Shown: positions 41,054 through 49,978 of the stretch, one piece after another | Layout: every line of letters starts with the position of its first letter | Position numbering within the stretch: position 1 is the stretch's first letter | NCBI GenBank assembly: GCA_041563315.1 | Contig: JBFFNE010000003.1 | Span: 1 to 64,000 of the forward strand | DNA length: 64,000 nucleotides | Reading direction: 5' to 3' | Source: JBFEYJ01 sp041563315 | GTDB taxonomy: Bacteria > Pseudomonadota > Gammaproteobacteria > Thiohalomonadales > Thiohalomonadaceae | Notes under the pieces: generated by a model | Database searches by the model: none | What the model was told of the DNA's origin: nothing | Seen by the model: the letters and a program-made list of their open reading frames with translations, nothing else | Position numbers and translations under genes: made by a program

Positions 41054-42100
41054 ATGTCTTTAGGTCCGGTGATGCTGGATCTTCTGGGGACTACCCTGGA
41101 TGAGCAGGAACGGGAGATGCTTCAACACCCGCTTGTGGGAGGGGTGATCCTGTTTACGCGCAACTATGAAAACCCTGCACAGCTGAGTGAGCTGATCGCC
41201 GAGGTCCACGCCTTGCGCAGTCCGTCTTTGCTTATCGCCGTCGATCATGAGGGGGGGAGGGTGCAACGTTTTCGGCAGGGTTTTACCCGTCTGCCGGCGA
41301 TGCGCCGTTTTGGTGAGATTCACGGGCGGGACAAGCGCCGTGCCCGCCAGCTGGCGGAACTGGCCGGTTGGGTGATGGCCTCGGAGCTGCGAGCCGTAGG
41401 TGTCGATTTCAGCTTCGCGCCGGTGCTGGACCTGGACTACGGCGCCAGCACGGTTATTGGCGACCGCTCCTTCCATCGCCAGCCCCAGGTGGTGGCGGAG
41501 CTGGCCAACGCCCTGATGCAGGGGATGCACAGGGCGGGGATGGCCGCTACCGGCAAGCATTTTCCCGGACACGGTGCGGTACAGGCCGACTCTCACGAGG
41601 CGATCCCGGTCGACAGCCGTCGTTACGAGGATATTGCCGCTGAGGATATGAAGCCTTATGAGTTGATGATTAGCAACGGGATGGCCGCGGTGATGCCAGC
41701 CCATGTGATCTACGCCAACGTCGATCCGCAACCGGCCGGCTTTTCGCCATTCTGGCTCAAGGAGGTCCTGCGTCGTCGAATGAATTTTCAGGGCGTGATT
41801 TTCAGTGATGATCTCAATATGGAAGGGGCTAGCGTTGCCGGTGATTATGTCTCACGAGCCAAAGCAGCGCTGGCGGCAGGATGTGACGTCGCCTTGATTT
41901 GCAATAACCGCGAGGGGGCGATGCAAATCCTGCACGGACTTGAACTGGAGCCCAATCCGGTTTTGCACACCCGGTTGGCGAGGCTGCATGGGCGTCATCC
42001 GCTGACACTCGATGCCTTGCACAGTGCTCCGGCCTGGCGTCAGGCGGTAAGTGCGATGCGCGAGCTGGAAGAGAATCCGACCCTCGCTATGGAAATCTGA
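41054..42100 (+). CDS. nagZ: NagZ, beta-N-acetylhexosaminidase
   Basis: A 348-residue glycoside hydrolase family 3 enzyme that removes GlcNAc from anhydromuropeptides during cell-wall recycling in the cytoplasm. Marks are VDHEGGRVQRFRQGFTRLPA, DFSFAPVLDLDYG, the catalytic-loop KHFPGHGAVQADSHEA and VIFSDDLNMEGAS with the aspartate nucleophile. It heads a run with mscS, hpt and mtiP. Confidence 0.95.
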   Translation: MSLGPVMLDLLGTTLDEQEREMLQHPLVGGVILFTRNYENPAQLSELIAEVHALRSPSLLIAVDHEGGRVQRFRQGFTRLPAMRRFGEIHGRDKRRARQLAELAGWVMASELRAVGVDFSFAPVLDLDYGASTVIGDRSFHRQPQVVAELANALMQGMHRAGMAATGKHFPGHGAVQADSHEAIPVDSRRYEDIAAEDMKPYELMISNGMAAVMPAHVIYANVDPQPAGFSPFWLKEVLRRRMNFQGVIFSDDLNMEGASVAGDYVSRAKAALAAGCDVALICNNREGAMQILHGLELEPNPVLHTRLARLHGRHPLTLDALHSAPAWRQAVSAMRELEENPTLAMEI

Positions 42101-42114
42101 TTTGGAGACAGTTG

Positions 42115-43236
42115 ATGGAATTTGAGCAGTTGTTGAACGATATCAGTCAGGGTGACGGGACTACACTGTTGGTGATCCAGATTTTCGTGGTGGTGTTTTC
42201 CGCGCTAATGCTGGACTTTTTGCAGAAACGACTCCTTAATCGCCTCTCCTCTCGGATCGAGAGCAGCAAATCCCTGTGGGATGACGCCCTGTTCAATGCC
42301 TTGCGCCGGCCGCTGAGCCTGCTGATTTGGGTGCTCGGTATCAGCTTTGCGGCCGATATTGTCGGCAGACAGACCGAAACCGCAATTTTCTCAGCTGTTA
42401 CGCCGATACGCGATGTCGGCGTCATCGCCATTATTGCCTGGTTTCTTTTCCGCCTTATCAGCGAGGTGGAAAACACTATCGTCGATGCCAAGGCACACGA
42501 AGGTAAAGTCGTTGATCGCACCACGGTTGACGCCATCGGTAAATTGGTGCGCCTGTCAGTGATCATCACCGCTTCGTTGGTAGCGCTACAGACCCTGGGT
42601 ATCAGTGTCTCGGGGATTCTGGCATTTGGCGGTGTCGGCGGTCTCGCCATCGGTTTTGCCGCCAAGGATCTGCTGGCCAATTTTTTCGGTGGCCTGATGA
42701 TCTATCTTGACCGTCCTTTTGCCGTTGGCGACTGGATCCGCTCGCCGGATCGCAGCATTGAGGGAACCGTTGAGCGTATTGGCTGGCGACTGACGGTGAT
42801 CCGCACCTTCGATAAACGTCCCCTCTACGTCCCCAATGCCACCTTTACCAGTATCGCCGTAGAGAACCCGTCGCGTATGAGCCATCGGCGCATCTACGAG
42901 ACCGTGGGGATTCGTTATGATGACGCACTGAAGATGACTCCCATTATCGAGAAGGTGAAGGTCATGTTGATCGGTCACTCTGAAATCGACGAGAGCCAGA
43001 CCCTGATCGTCAACTTCAACAGCTTTGCCCCCTCGTCGCTGGACTTTTTCATCTACACCTTCACCCATACGACCAACTGGGTGAAGTTTCATGAGGTCAA
43101 GCAGGATGTCTTGTTGAAGGTGGTGGAGATCATCGAGTCTGAGGGTGCTGAAATTGCCTTTCCCACCTCAACGATTCACTTGGCAGGGCAGTCCGGACCG
43201 GAGCTTCCTCTGCAGGCTTCCGCAGCATCCCGTTAA
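42115..43236 (+). CDS. MscS-family mechanosensitive channel
   Basis: A 373-residue small-conductance channel. Four to five membrane segments lie in the first 190 residues, the pore helix reads GGVGGLAIGFAAKDLLANFFGG (cut as GLAIGFAAKDLLANFFGG, about 182-199), and the beta and cytoplasmic domains follow (RPFAVGDWIRSPDRSIEGTV, YVPNATFTSIAVENPSR). A TTG at 42112 is in frame just before the ATG at 42115, with a TTGGAGACA site. It releases solutes on osmotic downshock. Confidence 0.92.
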   Translation: MEFEQLLNDISQGDGTTLLVIQIFVVVFSALMLDFLQKRLLNRLSSRIESSKSLWDDALFNALRRPLSLLIWVLGISFAADIVGRQTETAIFSAVTPIRDVGVIAIIAWFLFRLISEVENTIVDAKAHEGKVVDRTTVDAIGKLVRLSVIITASLVALQTLGISVSGILAFGGVGGLAIGFAAKDLLANFFGGLMIYLDRPFAVGDWIRSPDRSIEGTVERIGWRLTVIRTFDKRPLYVPNATFTSIAVENPSRMSHRRIYETVGIRYDDALKMTPIIEKVKVMLIGHSEIDESQTLIVNFNSFAPSSLDFFIYTFTHTTNWVKFHEVKQDVLLKVVEIIESEGAEIAFPTSTIHLAGQSGPELPLQASAASR

Positions 43237-43255
43237 TAACAAGAGCGAACAGAGA

Positions 43256-43807
43256 ATGAGTGTAAGCCCGCAACAGGCACAATGTGTCTATGAGGAGGCC
43301 GATTGCCTGTTTACCCGTGAACAGGTCGAAGCTGCGCTCCTCAGGATGGCCGAAGAAATTAGCGCCGAGCTGGCCGGCAAAAATCCGCTGGTGCTGGCGG
43401 TGATGAGTGGAGCCATGATCCCGGCGGGAATTTTGCTAAGTCACCTGGATTTTCCGCTGCAAATTGATTACATACACGCCAGCCGTTACCGCGGCAAAAC
43501 TGCCGGGGGGGAACTTCAATGGCGCGTGCCACCACGCTTTGAATTAAAGGATAGGGCGGTGCTGGTGGTGGACGATATTCTTGACGAGGGTCTAACCTTG
43601 CAAGCAATCCTCGAATCCTGCCTTGAGGCCGGTGCCAGTGAAGTGCACAGTGCGGTACTGGTGAAGAAACTCCATGAGCGCAACGTCGGTATCGAAGCCG
43701 ATTATGTCGGGCTTGAAGTGGAAGACCGTTACGTCTTCGGCTACGGCATGGACTACCAGGAGTACCTGCGCAACGCGCCGGGCATATTTGCCGTCAAAGG
43801 CAGTTAA
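43256..43807 (+). CDS. Hypoxanthine-guanine phosphoribosyltransferase
   Basis: A 183-residue purine phosphoribosyltransferase. The PRPP loop reads VLVVDDILDEGLTLQAIL (about residues 102-119) and the early VLAVMSGAMIPAG segment is family-typical; a base-binding VGLEVEDRYVFGYGMDY follows. It makes IMP or GMP from hypoxanthine or guanine and PRPP. Next to mtiP, which releases hypoxanthine, the two form a short salvage route. The ATG at 43256 begins MSVSPQQAQ; the open frame upstream overlaps mscS. Confidence 0.9.
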   Translation: MSVSPQQAQCVYEEADCLFTREQVEAALLRMAEEISAELAGKNPLVLAVMSGAMIPAGILLSHLDFPLQIDYIHASRYRGKTAGGELQWRVPPRFELKDRAVLVVDDILDEGLTLQAILESCLEAGASEVHSAVLVKKLHERNVGIEADYVGLEVEDRYVFGYGMDYQEYLRNAPGIFAVKGS

Positions 43808-43819
43808 GTGAAAAGAATT

Positions 43820-43981
43820 CAACGCAAAGGACGCAAAGAAAGTCAGGGATTATAGATCAATGCTCCTAACCCGTATTTGTAGGGAACGACTGTATCGTGG
43901 GAGCCCAGTCCCCTGGCGAATTATTCGCCGAGAGGACTCGGCTCCTACAGCTTTTTCATACCTTTGCGCTTCTTTGCGTTA
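43820..43981. repeat. Nested inverted-repeat (MITE-like) element
   Basis: Outer arms AACGCAAAGGACGCAAAGAA (43821-43840) and CCTTTGCGCTTCTTTGCGTT (43961-43980) are near-complementary. Inside lies a second palindrome from TTTGTAGGGAAC to GGCTCCTACAG that resembles the GTAGGAGC repeats. The 160-base unit between hpt and mtiP has no coding capacity and looks like one repeat inserted in another. Confidence 0.65.
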
Positions 43982-44015
43982 AAAATGTTTTGAATTTTTT
44001 TGAGGAATTTTGACT

Positions 44016-44765
44016 ATGGCAAAACTGGCCATTATCGGCGGTACGGGACTGACCTCGCTCAAGGGGCTGGAGATCACGCGTCGTGAGGTGATGCATACAC
44101 CCTATGGCGAGCCTTCGGCACCACTGATGTTCGGGGAGATGGCGGGCAATGAAGTGTTGTTTCTGCCGCGCCACGGGGCCGGGCATACCATTCCACCGCA
44201 TAAAATCAATTACCGTGCCAATATCTGGGCGCTGAAGGAGAGCGAGGTGGAGCAGGTGATCGCGGTGAATGCGGTCGGTGGTATTCGTGCAGATATGACT
44301 CCTGGACGCCTGGTGGTGCCGGATCAAATCGTCGATTATACCTGGTCACGTATCAATACCTATTTTGAAGAGGGATTGAGTCAGGTTGTCCATATCGATT
44401 TTACTGATCCTTATTGTGAAATGTTGCGACAGATGCTGCTTACCTGTGCCAGTGAGGTAGGGCTTAATGTGATTGGCGAGGGGACCTATGCGGCAACCCA
44501 GGGACCGAGGCTGGAAACGACTGCAGAAATCAATCGACTCGAACGTGACGGCTGTGACTTGGTTGGAATGACCGGTATGCCGGAAGCAGCATTGGCTCGT
44601 GAACTGGGGTTGTGTTACAGCTGTCTCGCTGTGGTCGCCAACATGGGAGCAGGTCGGGGGGATGGAGAGATCACCATGGAGATCATCGAGTACCACCTGA
44701 ACAATGGTATGGCCGATGTGAGACGTCTGCTTGAACATATTGTCCCACGGCTGAGCCAGTGCTGA
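44016..44765 (+). CDS. mtiP: S-methyl-5'-thioinosine phosphorylase (MTAP family)
   Basis: A 249-residue phosphorylase. The phosphate and ribose motifs are AIIGGTGLTSLKG, LPRHGAGHTIPPHKINYRAN and GTYAATQGPRLETTAEI, followed by DLVGMTGMPEAALARELGL and NMGAGRGD. Gammaproteobacteria with nagZ-linked copies use methylthioinosine, giving hypoxanthine and methylthioribose 1-phosphate; MTAP activity on methylthioadenosine is the alternative. The ATG at 44016 has a GAGGAA site. Its stop is 144 bases from the convergent csiV. Confidence 0.88.
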   Translation: MAKLAIIGGTGLTSLKGLEITRREVMHTPYGEPSAPLMFGEMAGNEVLFLPRHGAGHTIPPHKINYRANIWALKESEVEQVIAVNAVGGIRADMTPGRLVVPDQIVDYTWSRINTYFEEGLSQVVHIDFTDPYCEMLRQMLLTCASEVGLNVIGEGTYAATQGPRLETTAEINRLERDGCDLVGMTGMPEAALARELGLCYSCLAVVANMGAGRGDGEITMEIIEYHLNNGMADVRRLLEHIVPRLSQC

Positions 44766-44771
44766 GAGCGT

Positions 44772-44822
44772 AAACCGGAACCAACAGTCGAATAACCTGT
44801 GCTACCGTCCGCCTTCCGGTTT
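44772..44822. terminator. Possible bidirectional terminator hairpin
   Basis: AAACCGGAA (44772-44780) and TTCCGGTTT (44814-44822) are a perfect 9-base pair separated by 33 bases, between the convergent mtiP and csiV genes. There is no clear T-run on either side, so the role as terminator is tentative. Confidence 0.4.
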
Positions 44823-44910
44823 GAACTAGAATTTGTTGCTGCCGGGACGGCTTCCCCCTAAACATTCCCTGAATCAGTACAACACCCGCTCCCGCACAGT
44901 GCGATGAGAC

Positions 44911-45576
44911 TTAGTTTTCCTCGTAGGGTGTGACCAGGATGGCCATGCCGAAGAGCGGATGATCGAGGTAATGCAGTTCACGACTGCGCATGCGTCGGGA
45001 TTGTTTCAGGTGATAGGCCTGATAACGCGGTTGAAGCGAGAGGACGGAGGGATCATCGGAGGGGTAGTAAAGAGATATCTCATCTTGTTGCGTTGCAGAG
45101 TCGGACTGCGCCTCGCGATAGATCAGGTCAGTATTGATATGCAGATAGCGTGACAGTACCAGCTTGAGTGTGCCGCTCAATCGGTCGGAGTCTTCCTCAT
45201 CGACACGTACGGCCACGGCCTGGTCTTCGGCCAGACCTGGCTGCCTCCAGCCCAGATGAAGCAGCAACTCCATGTCCGCCGCGGACTTGATGCGCTCGGC
45301 TTCGGTGCTCAGTTGCAGTGAATCCGGAGCGAGCCGTGTAAACGCGACAGGTGTGTTACCACCGGATTGCGCCGGAAGGAGGGTCTGTGTCACCTCCGTT
45401 TGCGGCAGCTCATAGTCGACAGGCCACAGCTCGGAGCTGCGGTATTGTTCGCTGTTATGGCTGAAGATGATGACTTCAACATCATACCAGCGGGTTTCGG
45501 CAGCAATGGTAACTTGCGGCATGCCGGCCGATAGCACAGCCAAGCCAAGGAGTAGGGATGTGAATAGAGTTTTCAT
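44911..45576 (-). CDS. csiV: CsiV, peptidoglycan-binding periplasmic protein
   Basis: A 221-residue exported protein of the CsiV family, described in Vibrio as a cell-shape factor that supports LpoA and peptidoglycan synthesis. The signal peptide is MKTLFTSLLLGLAVLSAG...AAETRW, and the mature start WYDVEVIIFSHN is the family hallmark. The end has SRELHYLDHPLFGMAILVTPY, also typical. In-frame earlier starts exist up to 45606, where a TTG lies just behind the response-regulator stop; the ATG at 45576 gives the cleanest signal peptide. Confidence 0.85.
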   Translation of the reverse strand: MKTLFTSLLLGLAVLSAGMPQVTIAAETRWYDVEVIIFSHNSEQYRSSELWPVDYELPQTEVTQTLLPAQSGGNTPVAFTRLAPDSLQLSTEAERIKSAADMELLLHLGWRQPGLAEDQAVAVRVDEEDSDRLSGTLKLVLSRYLHINTDLIYREAQSDSATQQDEISLYYPSDDPSVLSLQPRYQAYHLKQSRRMRSRELHYLDHPLFGMAILVTPYEEN

Positions 45577-45609
45577 GCGCATGCGGACAAATAATTCAGA
45601 CAACACAGC

Positions 45610-46260
45610 TTAATCCTTTTGACAGAAATTTTGTTCGACCGCCATCACGGCGGCCTCAACTCGTGAATGCACGTCAAGTTTACGCAGTATGGCTTTGACG
45701 TGGAGTTTAACCGTTCCATCAGAGATGCCGAGATTTCGGGCAATGACTTTGTTGCTTTGTCCCTCGGCCAGCAGACAGAGGATCTCCAGCTCGCGCGGGG
45801 TCAATTCGGCGAAAGGTGAGATTGGCTCCTTCTCGTCATCTGCCGCCTCACCCTGAACTACGCGGGCCAGTACCGTCGCCAGTTCCGGAGCCACAATGGT
45901 TTTGCCAGCGACAATCTCGCGCAATGCCGCCACCAGTTCGCTGGGCTCCATATCCTTTAGCAGGTAGCCTGAGGCGCCGTTTCGCAGGCATTCCACCAAG
46001 TCCTGCTCCTCATTGCTGGTGGTCAGCATTACGATGGGATTGCGAAATCCCACTGCACGCAATCCAGAGAGCACTTCCAGTCCGCTCATCTCCGGCATGC
46101 GCATATCCAGTAATACCACCTCCGGGTGCAATTCGCGCGCCATGAGAAAGCCTTCACGACCATTGCCGGCTGTGGCAATAACCTCGATACCGTGGCGTTC
46201 GAGCAGGGTTTCGAGTCCGCTGCGAAACAGGGTGTGATCATCGACCAGGAGTACGCGCAT
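45610..46260 (-). CDS. NarL/FixJ-family response regulator
   Basis: A 216-residue regulator. The receiver has VDDHTLFRSGLETLL, the phosphoacceptor in EVVLLDMRMPEMSG (aspartate about residue 52) and the lysine in LLKDMEPSEL; the DNA-binding LuxR-type HTH has LTPRELEILCLLAEGQSN and GTVKLHVKAILRKL. It starts 13 bases after its partner kinase and is its output. Similarity to NarL suggests control by nitrate, redox or oxygen, but the target is unknown. Confidence 0.92.
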   Translation of the reverse strand: MRVLLVDDHTLFRSGLETLLERHGIEVIATAGNGREGFLMARELHPEVVLLDMRMPEMSGLEVLSGLRAVGFRNPIVMLTTSNEEQDLVECLRNGASGYLLKDMEPSELVAALREIVAGKTIVAPELATVLARVVQGEAADDEKEPISPFAELTPRELEILCLLAEGQSNKVIARNLGISDGTVKLHVKAILRKLDVHSRVEAAVMAVEQNFCQKD

Positions 46261-46273
46261 AAGTGTGTATAAT

Positions 46274-47923
46274 TCAGATAAGGGCGAAGTGTTGCGGTTC
46301 TTTTTCTTTGGCTTCAGCCGAGTTCGGGTTGCTGAAGGTCAATTGTACCCGTGTTCCTTCCCCGGTTTCACTCTCGATGCGCAGATCGCCGCCAAGATAG
46401 CGTGCGCGTTCCTTCATGATCGACATGCCGAGATGTTCGCCTGGATGACCGCTAAAGGCCGGTTTATCCATGCCGATACCATCATCTTCGACAAGGATGT
46501 GATAGTGATCATCCTTGTCGCAACGCAGCAGCACGCGCACCGTATGGGCTTGGCTATGCTTGCGCACATTGGCCAGTGCCTCCTGGATGATGCGCAACAC
46601 CTGCATTTCGCTGTTGGCGGAGAGGCGAGTGGAGTCCCACTCCTTCTGCAACAATACGTGCATGCCGGTCTGCTTGCGGAAGTTGCTGATCAGATCTTCC
46701 AGCGCCGGCAGCAGGCCTCGGGAGTTAATGGGCGCACGGAAGTGCGCCAGCAGTTCGCGAAGTTCGGTGTAGGCATCGTTCAGGCCGCTCTTGATCTGCT
46801 GGATGTCCTCATGAGTGACATCAGCCCCCTGACGGTCGATGGCCTCATCGAGCATGCTCACCTGGAAGCGTAAACTGGCCAGGGTCTGGGCCAGGGAGTC
46901 GTGCAGCTCGTGGGCAATCGCATTACGCTCCTTGATGATCGAGAGGCGCTTGGCCTCATCGTCAAGGTGCGCCTTTTCAATAGCCATGCCAAGGTGCCGG
47001 CCGATACTGGTGAACAGCGCCTTGACCTCCTCGTGAGAATCGATATCAGCCTTGTCCACAAACAGGTTGTAGACTCCAAGGTTTTTGCCATGGTATTGCA
47101 GGGGGACAGCGATCATTTCCAGATCGGGATTGCCGAGCATAGGGCGCCCGACCCACTGGTTGCAGGCATTGAGATCCTGCTGGAAAAGCACCTCGCCCTC
47201 GGTGACGGCAGTACCACAGAGGCAGCGCTGTACCGGGACCATCCGCTCCTCCTCGACCACTGTCTCATCCAGCCCGATACTGGCCACCAGCTCCATCTGG
47301 TTATTGTCGGTGAGCAGACGCACGGTACCTGCCTTGGCGTTGACGATGTCACGCATGGTGTGAAGGAAGCGGGTCAGCAGATCTTTTAAGTCGCGTGAAG
47401 CGTTCAGGCTGGCGGCCACGTCATAGAGCACCTGCAACGAATTGGCCTTCTGCTCGAAACGCTTTGTCTGGCGCTTGATTTCGTCATCCATGTGCCTGGA
47501 AAGGCTCTGCAGGTAATCGAGCAGGTTATTGATGTCCTTGGAAACCTCTTTGAGTTCCCCCATTTCGCCAGGGAACAGGCGAACCGTCAGATTTCCCTCA
47601 CGAATTTCGTCAGACCAGTGTTTAAGCTCCTCACTGGGGTGCAGCAGATATCGACGGAAGGCAAGTGAGATCGCGACAAGCAAACCAATGCCGGCGAGGA
47701 TAAATACGCCAAAGAGTAACAGGAGGATTTCTGTATGCTCGGGGAAATTGAGCATCAAAACCAAATTCACGCCAAGCAGGGCAAAGGTATTGCCGACGCC
47801 GATCAGCAGGAAACGGAGGCGTTTACCCGGTAGACCATCACCGCTGAGGAGGAACAGCGCAGTCAGCGACTCAAGGGCTGCCATGAGCCGGTTCAGTATA
47901 ACTGGTTTCTGTCTAGTGCCCAT
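46274..47923 (-). CDS. NarX/NreB-like sensor kinase without periplasmic sensor
   Basis: A 549-residue histidine kinase. Two membrane helices (about 36-60 and 67-90) are joined by only a few residues (NFPEHTE), so there is no periplasmic nitrate-binding P-box as in NarX. A HAMP unit (about 92-140), a coiled coil, a GAF-like domain (about 165-325) with cysteines in VQRCLCGTAV and DLNACNQW, and HisKA_3 with AIAHELHDSLAQTL and a C-terminal ATPase (ILVEDDGIGMDK) follow. The signal is likely cytoplasmic: the NarX-type GAF domain with its cysteines could bind a haem or Fe-S group. It lies just downstream of dsrR. Confidence 0.88.
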   Translation of the reverse strand: MGTRQKPVILNRLMAALESLTALFLLSGDGLPGKRLRFLLIGVGNTFALLGVNLVLMLNFPEHTEILLLLFGVFILAGIGLLVAISLAFRRYLLHPSEELKHWSDEIREGNLTVRLFPGEMGELKEVSKDINNLLDYLQSLSRHMDDEIKRQTKRFEQKANSLQVLYDVAASLNASRDLKDLLTRFLHTMRDIVNAKAGTVRLLTDNNQMELVASIGLDETVVEEERMVPVQRCLCGTAVTEGEVLFQQDLNACNQWVGRPMLGNPDLEMIAVPLQYHGKNLGVYNLFVDKADIDSHEEVKALFTSIGRHLGMAIEKAHLDDEAKRLSIIKERNAIAHELHDSLAQTLASLRFQVSMLDEAIDRQGADVTHEDIQQIKSGLNDAYTELRELLAHFRAPINSRGLLPALEDLISNFRKQTGMHVLLQKEWDSTRLSANSEMQVLRIIQEALANVRKHSQAHTVRVLLRCDKDDHYHILVEDDGIGMDKPAFSGHPGEHLGMSIMKERARYLGGDLRIESETGEGTRVQLTFSNPNSAEAKEKEPQHFALI

Positions 47924-48163
47924 TTCGGTACAGGCCCTGGAGGCCCGCTTGATTGAGGGGTCGGCAAGGCCGTCACCCTGTGATGAAAGACGTATAGTAT
48001 CACAAGATAGAAGATGCGAGAGAAAAGGGGCGAGTGCCGAAGAGTATCTACGAGAGGCGAGGGGATAATGGTGAGGGTGGATGTATCAGCTGCGCAGCTG
48101 ACGGGCTGCGCGCAAGGCGCGCTCCCCCCCTCGCTTCTCGTCGCTTTGTCCTCGTATCTGCTT

Positions 48164-48520
48164 TTAGTTGCAGGAACTGCAGCCACCGCTGCCGCAACTA
48201 CCGCCATTGGTCTCGCCCTGGGGCTGGTAATTGGCATCATTGGGATTCATGAAGATGAAGTGAAACTGGCCTGGTTCGATTTCGACGTAGTCGATGGTCG
48301 TGCCGCTGAACAGCGGGCCAAACTCACCGCCCATCACTATCTCTACATCGCCGAATTTGAATGCCAGATCATCGTCACCGGGTTCATCGAAGCCCATGCC
48401 GTACTCCATAGTACCGTCGGCGTTTTTACGTGCGGCCAGGCGCAAGGCCAAACCCTCGGCACCGCTCTGTGCAGCGGCGTTTTTTACCTGTTCAATGGCG
48501 GCGGATGTCAGTGTAATCAT
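48164..48520 (-). CDS. dsrR: DsrR, A-type carrier-like protein of the dsr cluster
   Basis: A 118-residue IscA-like protein. The fold is shown by LTSAAIEQVKNAA, LRLAARKNADGTMEYGMGFD and the FHFIFMNPNDANYQP end. The first conserved cysteine of A-type carriers is missing, as in Allochromatium DsrR, but the C-terminus here has GGSCGSGGCSSCN, three cysteines. DsrR affects dsr gene expression after transcription in Allochromatium. It is 16 bases after dsrN. Confidence 0.85.
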   Translation of the reverse strand: MITLTSAAIEQVKNAAAQSGAEGLALRLAARKNADGTMEYGMGFDEPGDDDLAFKFGDVEIVMGGEFGPLFSGTTIDYVEIEPGQFHFIFMNPNDANYQPQGETNGGSCGSGGCSSCN

Positions 48521-48536
48521 GCTGTTGCCTTTCTGT

Positions 48537-49976
48537 TTACATAAACGGGGGCAGAAACGCAGTACTACCCGTGATCGATTGAGTGTTCTTTACCGTGGTG
48601 CTGTCGCGCACAACCCTCACAAAGTCGAGAAAACGCTGTGTCCAGTGGTTAGCGTCCACATCACGCAAGTGGACGTAGTTGGCGATCAGATTTTTATGGA
48701 GGAAACCGTCGTGCTGCCGGTCAATACCATGACCGCGTTCCAGTGTATAAGCATACTGTAGTCCCGCGGGCAGGTTTTCAAGGCTGGAGTAGTGGAACTC
48801 ATGGACATGGTAGCAGCGGTCTGGCTCACTGCCAGGCCAGGGAGCGGCGTCCGTTTCAATGATTCTGGCATAGCCCCGCCCGATGGGCTTGTCATGCATC
48901 ACCGTATCCCCGGGTATGATGCCGACCATTTCGCAGTGGTGTTTTTTCCAGCGCAGTGAGCGGCTCAGGTACATCAGCCCGCCACATTCGGCATAGGCGG
49001 GAAGTCCATCCTCAATGGCCTGATGGATGCTGTGTCGCATTGCGGCATTGGCCTCCAGTGCCTCCATCTGGGTCTCGGGAAAGCCGCCGCCAATGAACAG
49101 GCCGTCGATATTCTCAGGAAGTGCTGTATCGTGCAGGGTATCAAAGGGCACCAGCTCGGCCCCGCCGGCTTTCAGCTGTTCCAGATCGTCCGGGTAGTAG
49201 AAGCCAAAGGCGGCGTCGTGGGCGATGGCGATCCTTACATCCACCGGCCCCGGTGGCGACAGCTTGACGATGACTTCCCCTAAGACTGGCAGGGAGGCGC
49301 TAGCGGCGATCTGTTGCAAGCCTTCAAGATCGACCTGGGATGCTATGATATCGGCGATTTCCGCTAATTTAGCCTCCACATTCGAGGCCTCATTGCTTGG
49401 AATGAGCCCGAGATGGCGCTCGTCGAGGACGAGGCGCTCGTCACGATGGATAGCGCCCAGTACCGGAATGTCGCTGTAATGGGCGATTGCCTCACGCAGG
49501 CGCTGCTCGTGACGTTTACCGGCGACCTTGTTGAGAATCACCCCGGCGATATTGAGCTGTGGGTCGAACTGGCGGAAGCCGAGGATGACGGGGACGATGC
49601 TGCGGGTGGCGCCCTTGACATCCAGCACCAGCACCACGGGCGCACCGAGCAGCTTGGCCATCTCGGCATTGCTGCCCTGGCCCTCCACATCGAGGCTGTC
49701 GAACAGCCCCATATTCCCTTCAATCAGTGTAATGTCGCTGTCGTTGCTATGATGTACGAAGAAGCGGCGCAGCTCCTCGTGCGACATGGTGTGAAAGTCG
49801 AGGTTATAGCAGGGGCGTCCTGCGGCACGCCCCAGCCACATTGGATCAATGTAGTCTGGGCCCTTTTTGAATGGCTGTACATGCCGTCCCAGGCGGGTCA
49901 ACGCGGCACACAGCCCGAGGGTGATGGTGGTCTTGCCAGAGGACTTGTGTGCGGCGCTGAGCAGCAGCTGGGGCAT
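48537..49976 (-). CDS. dsrN: DsrN, siroheme amidase / cobyrinate a,c-diamide synthase-like
   Basis: A 479-residue CobB/CbiA-type amidotransferase. The N-terminal ATP loop is AHKSSGKTTITLGLCAAL with GPDYIDPMWLGRAAGRPCYN, and the glutaminase-like end has GGFPETQMEAL and YAECGGLMYLSRSL with the cysteine. DsrN in purple sulfur bacteria amidates siroheme to siroamide for DsrAB. Its start lies 2 bases before the stop of the upstream phosphoribosyltransferase-like gene, so those two share a transcript. Confidence 0.93.
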   Translation of the reverse strand: MPQLLLSAAHKSSGKTTITLGLCAALTRLGRHVQPFKKGPDYIDPMWLGRAAGRPCYNLDFHTMSHEELRRFFVHHSNDSDITLIEGNMGLFDSLDVEGQGSNAEMAKLLGAPVVLVLDVKGATRSIVPVILGFRQFDPQLNIAGVILNKVAGKRHEQRLREAIAHYSDIPVLGAIHRDERLVLDERHLGLIPSNEASNVEAKLAEIADIIASQVDLEGLQQIAASASLPVLGEVIVKLSPPGPVDVRIAIAHDAAFGFYYPDDLEQLKAGGAELVPFDTLHDTALPENIDGLFIGGGFPETQMEALEANAAMRHSIHQAIEDGLPAYAECGGLMYLSRSLRWKKHHCEMVGIIPGDTVMHDKPIGRGYARIIETDAAPWPGSEPDRCYHVHEFHYSSLENLPAGLQYAYTLERGHGIDRQHDGFLHKNLIANYVHLRDVDANHWTQRFLDFVRVVRDSTTVKNTQSITGSTAFLPPFM

Positions 49977-49978
49977 AA

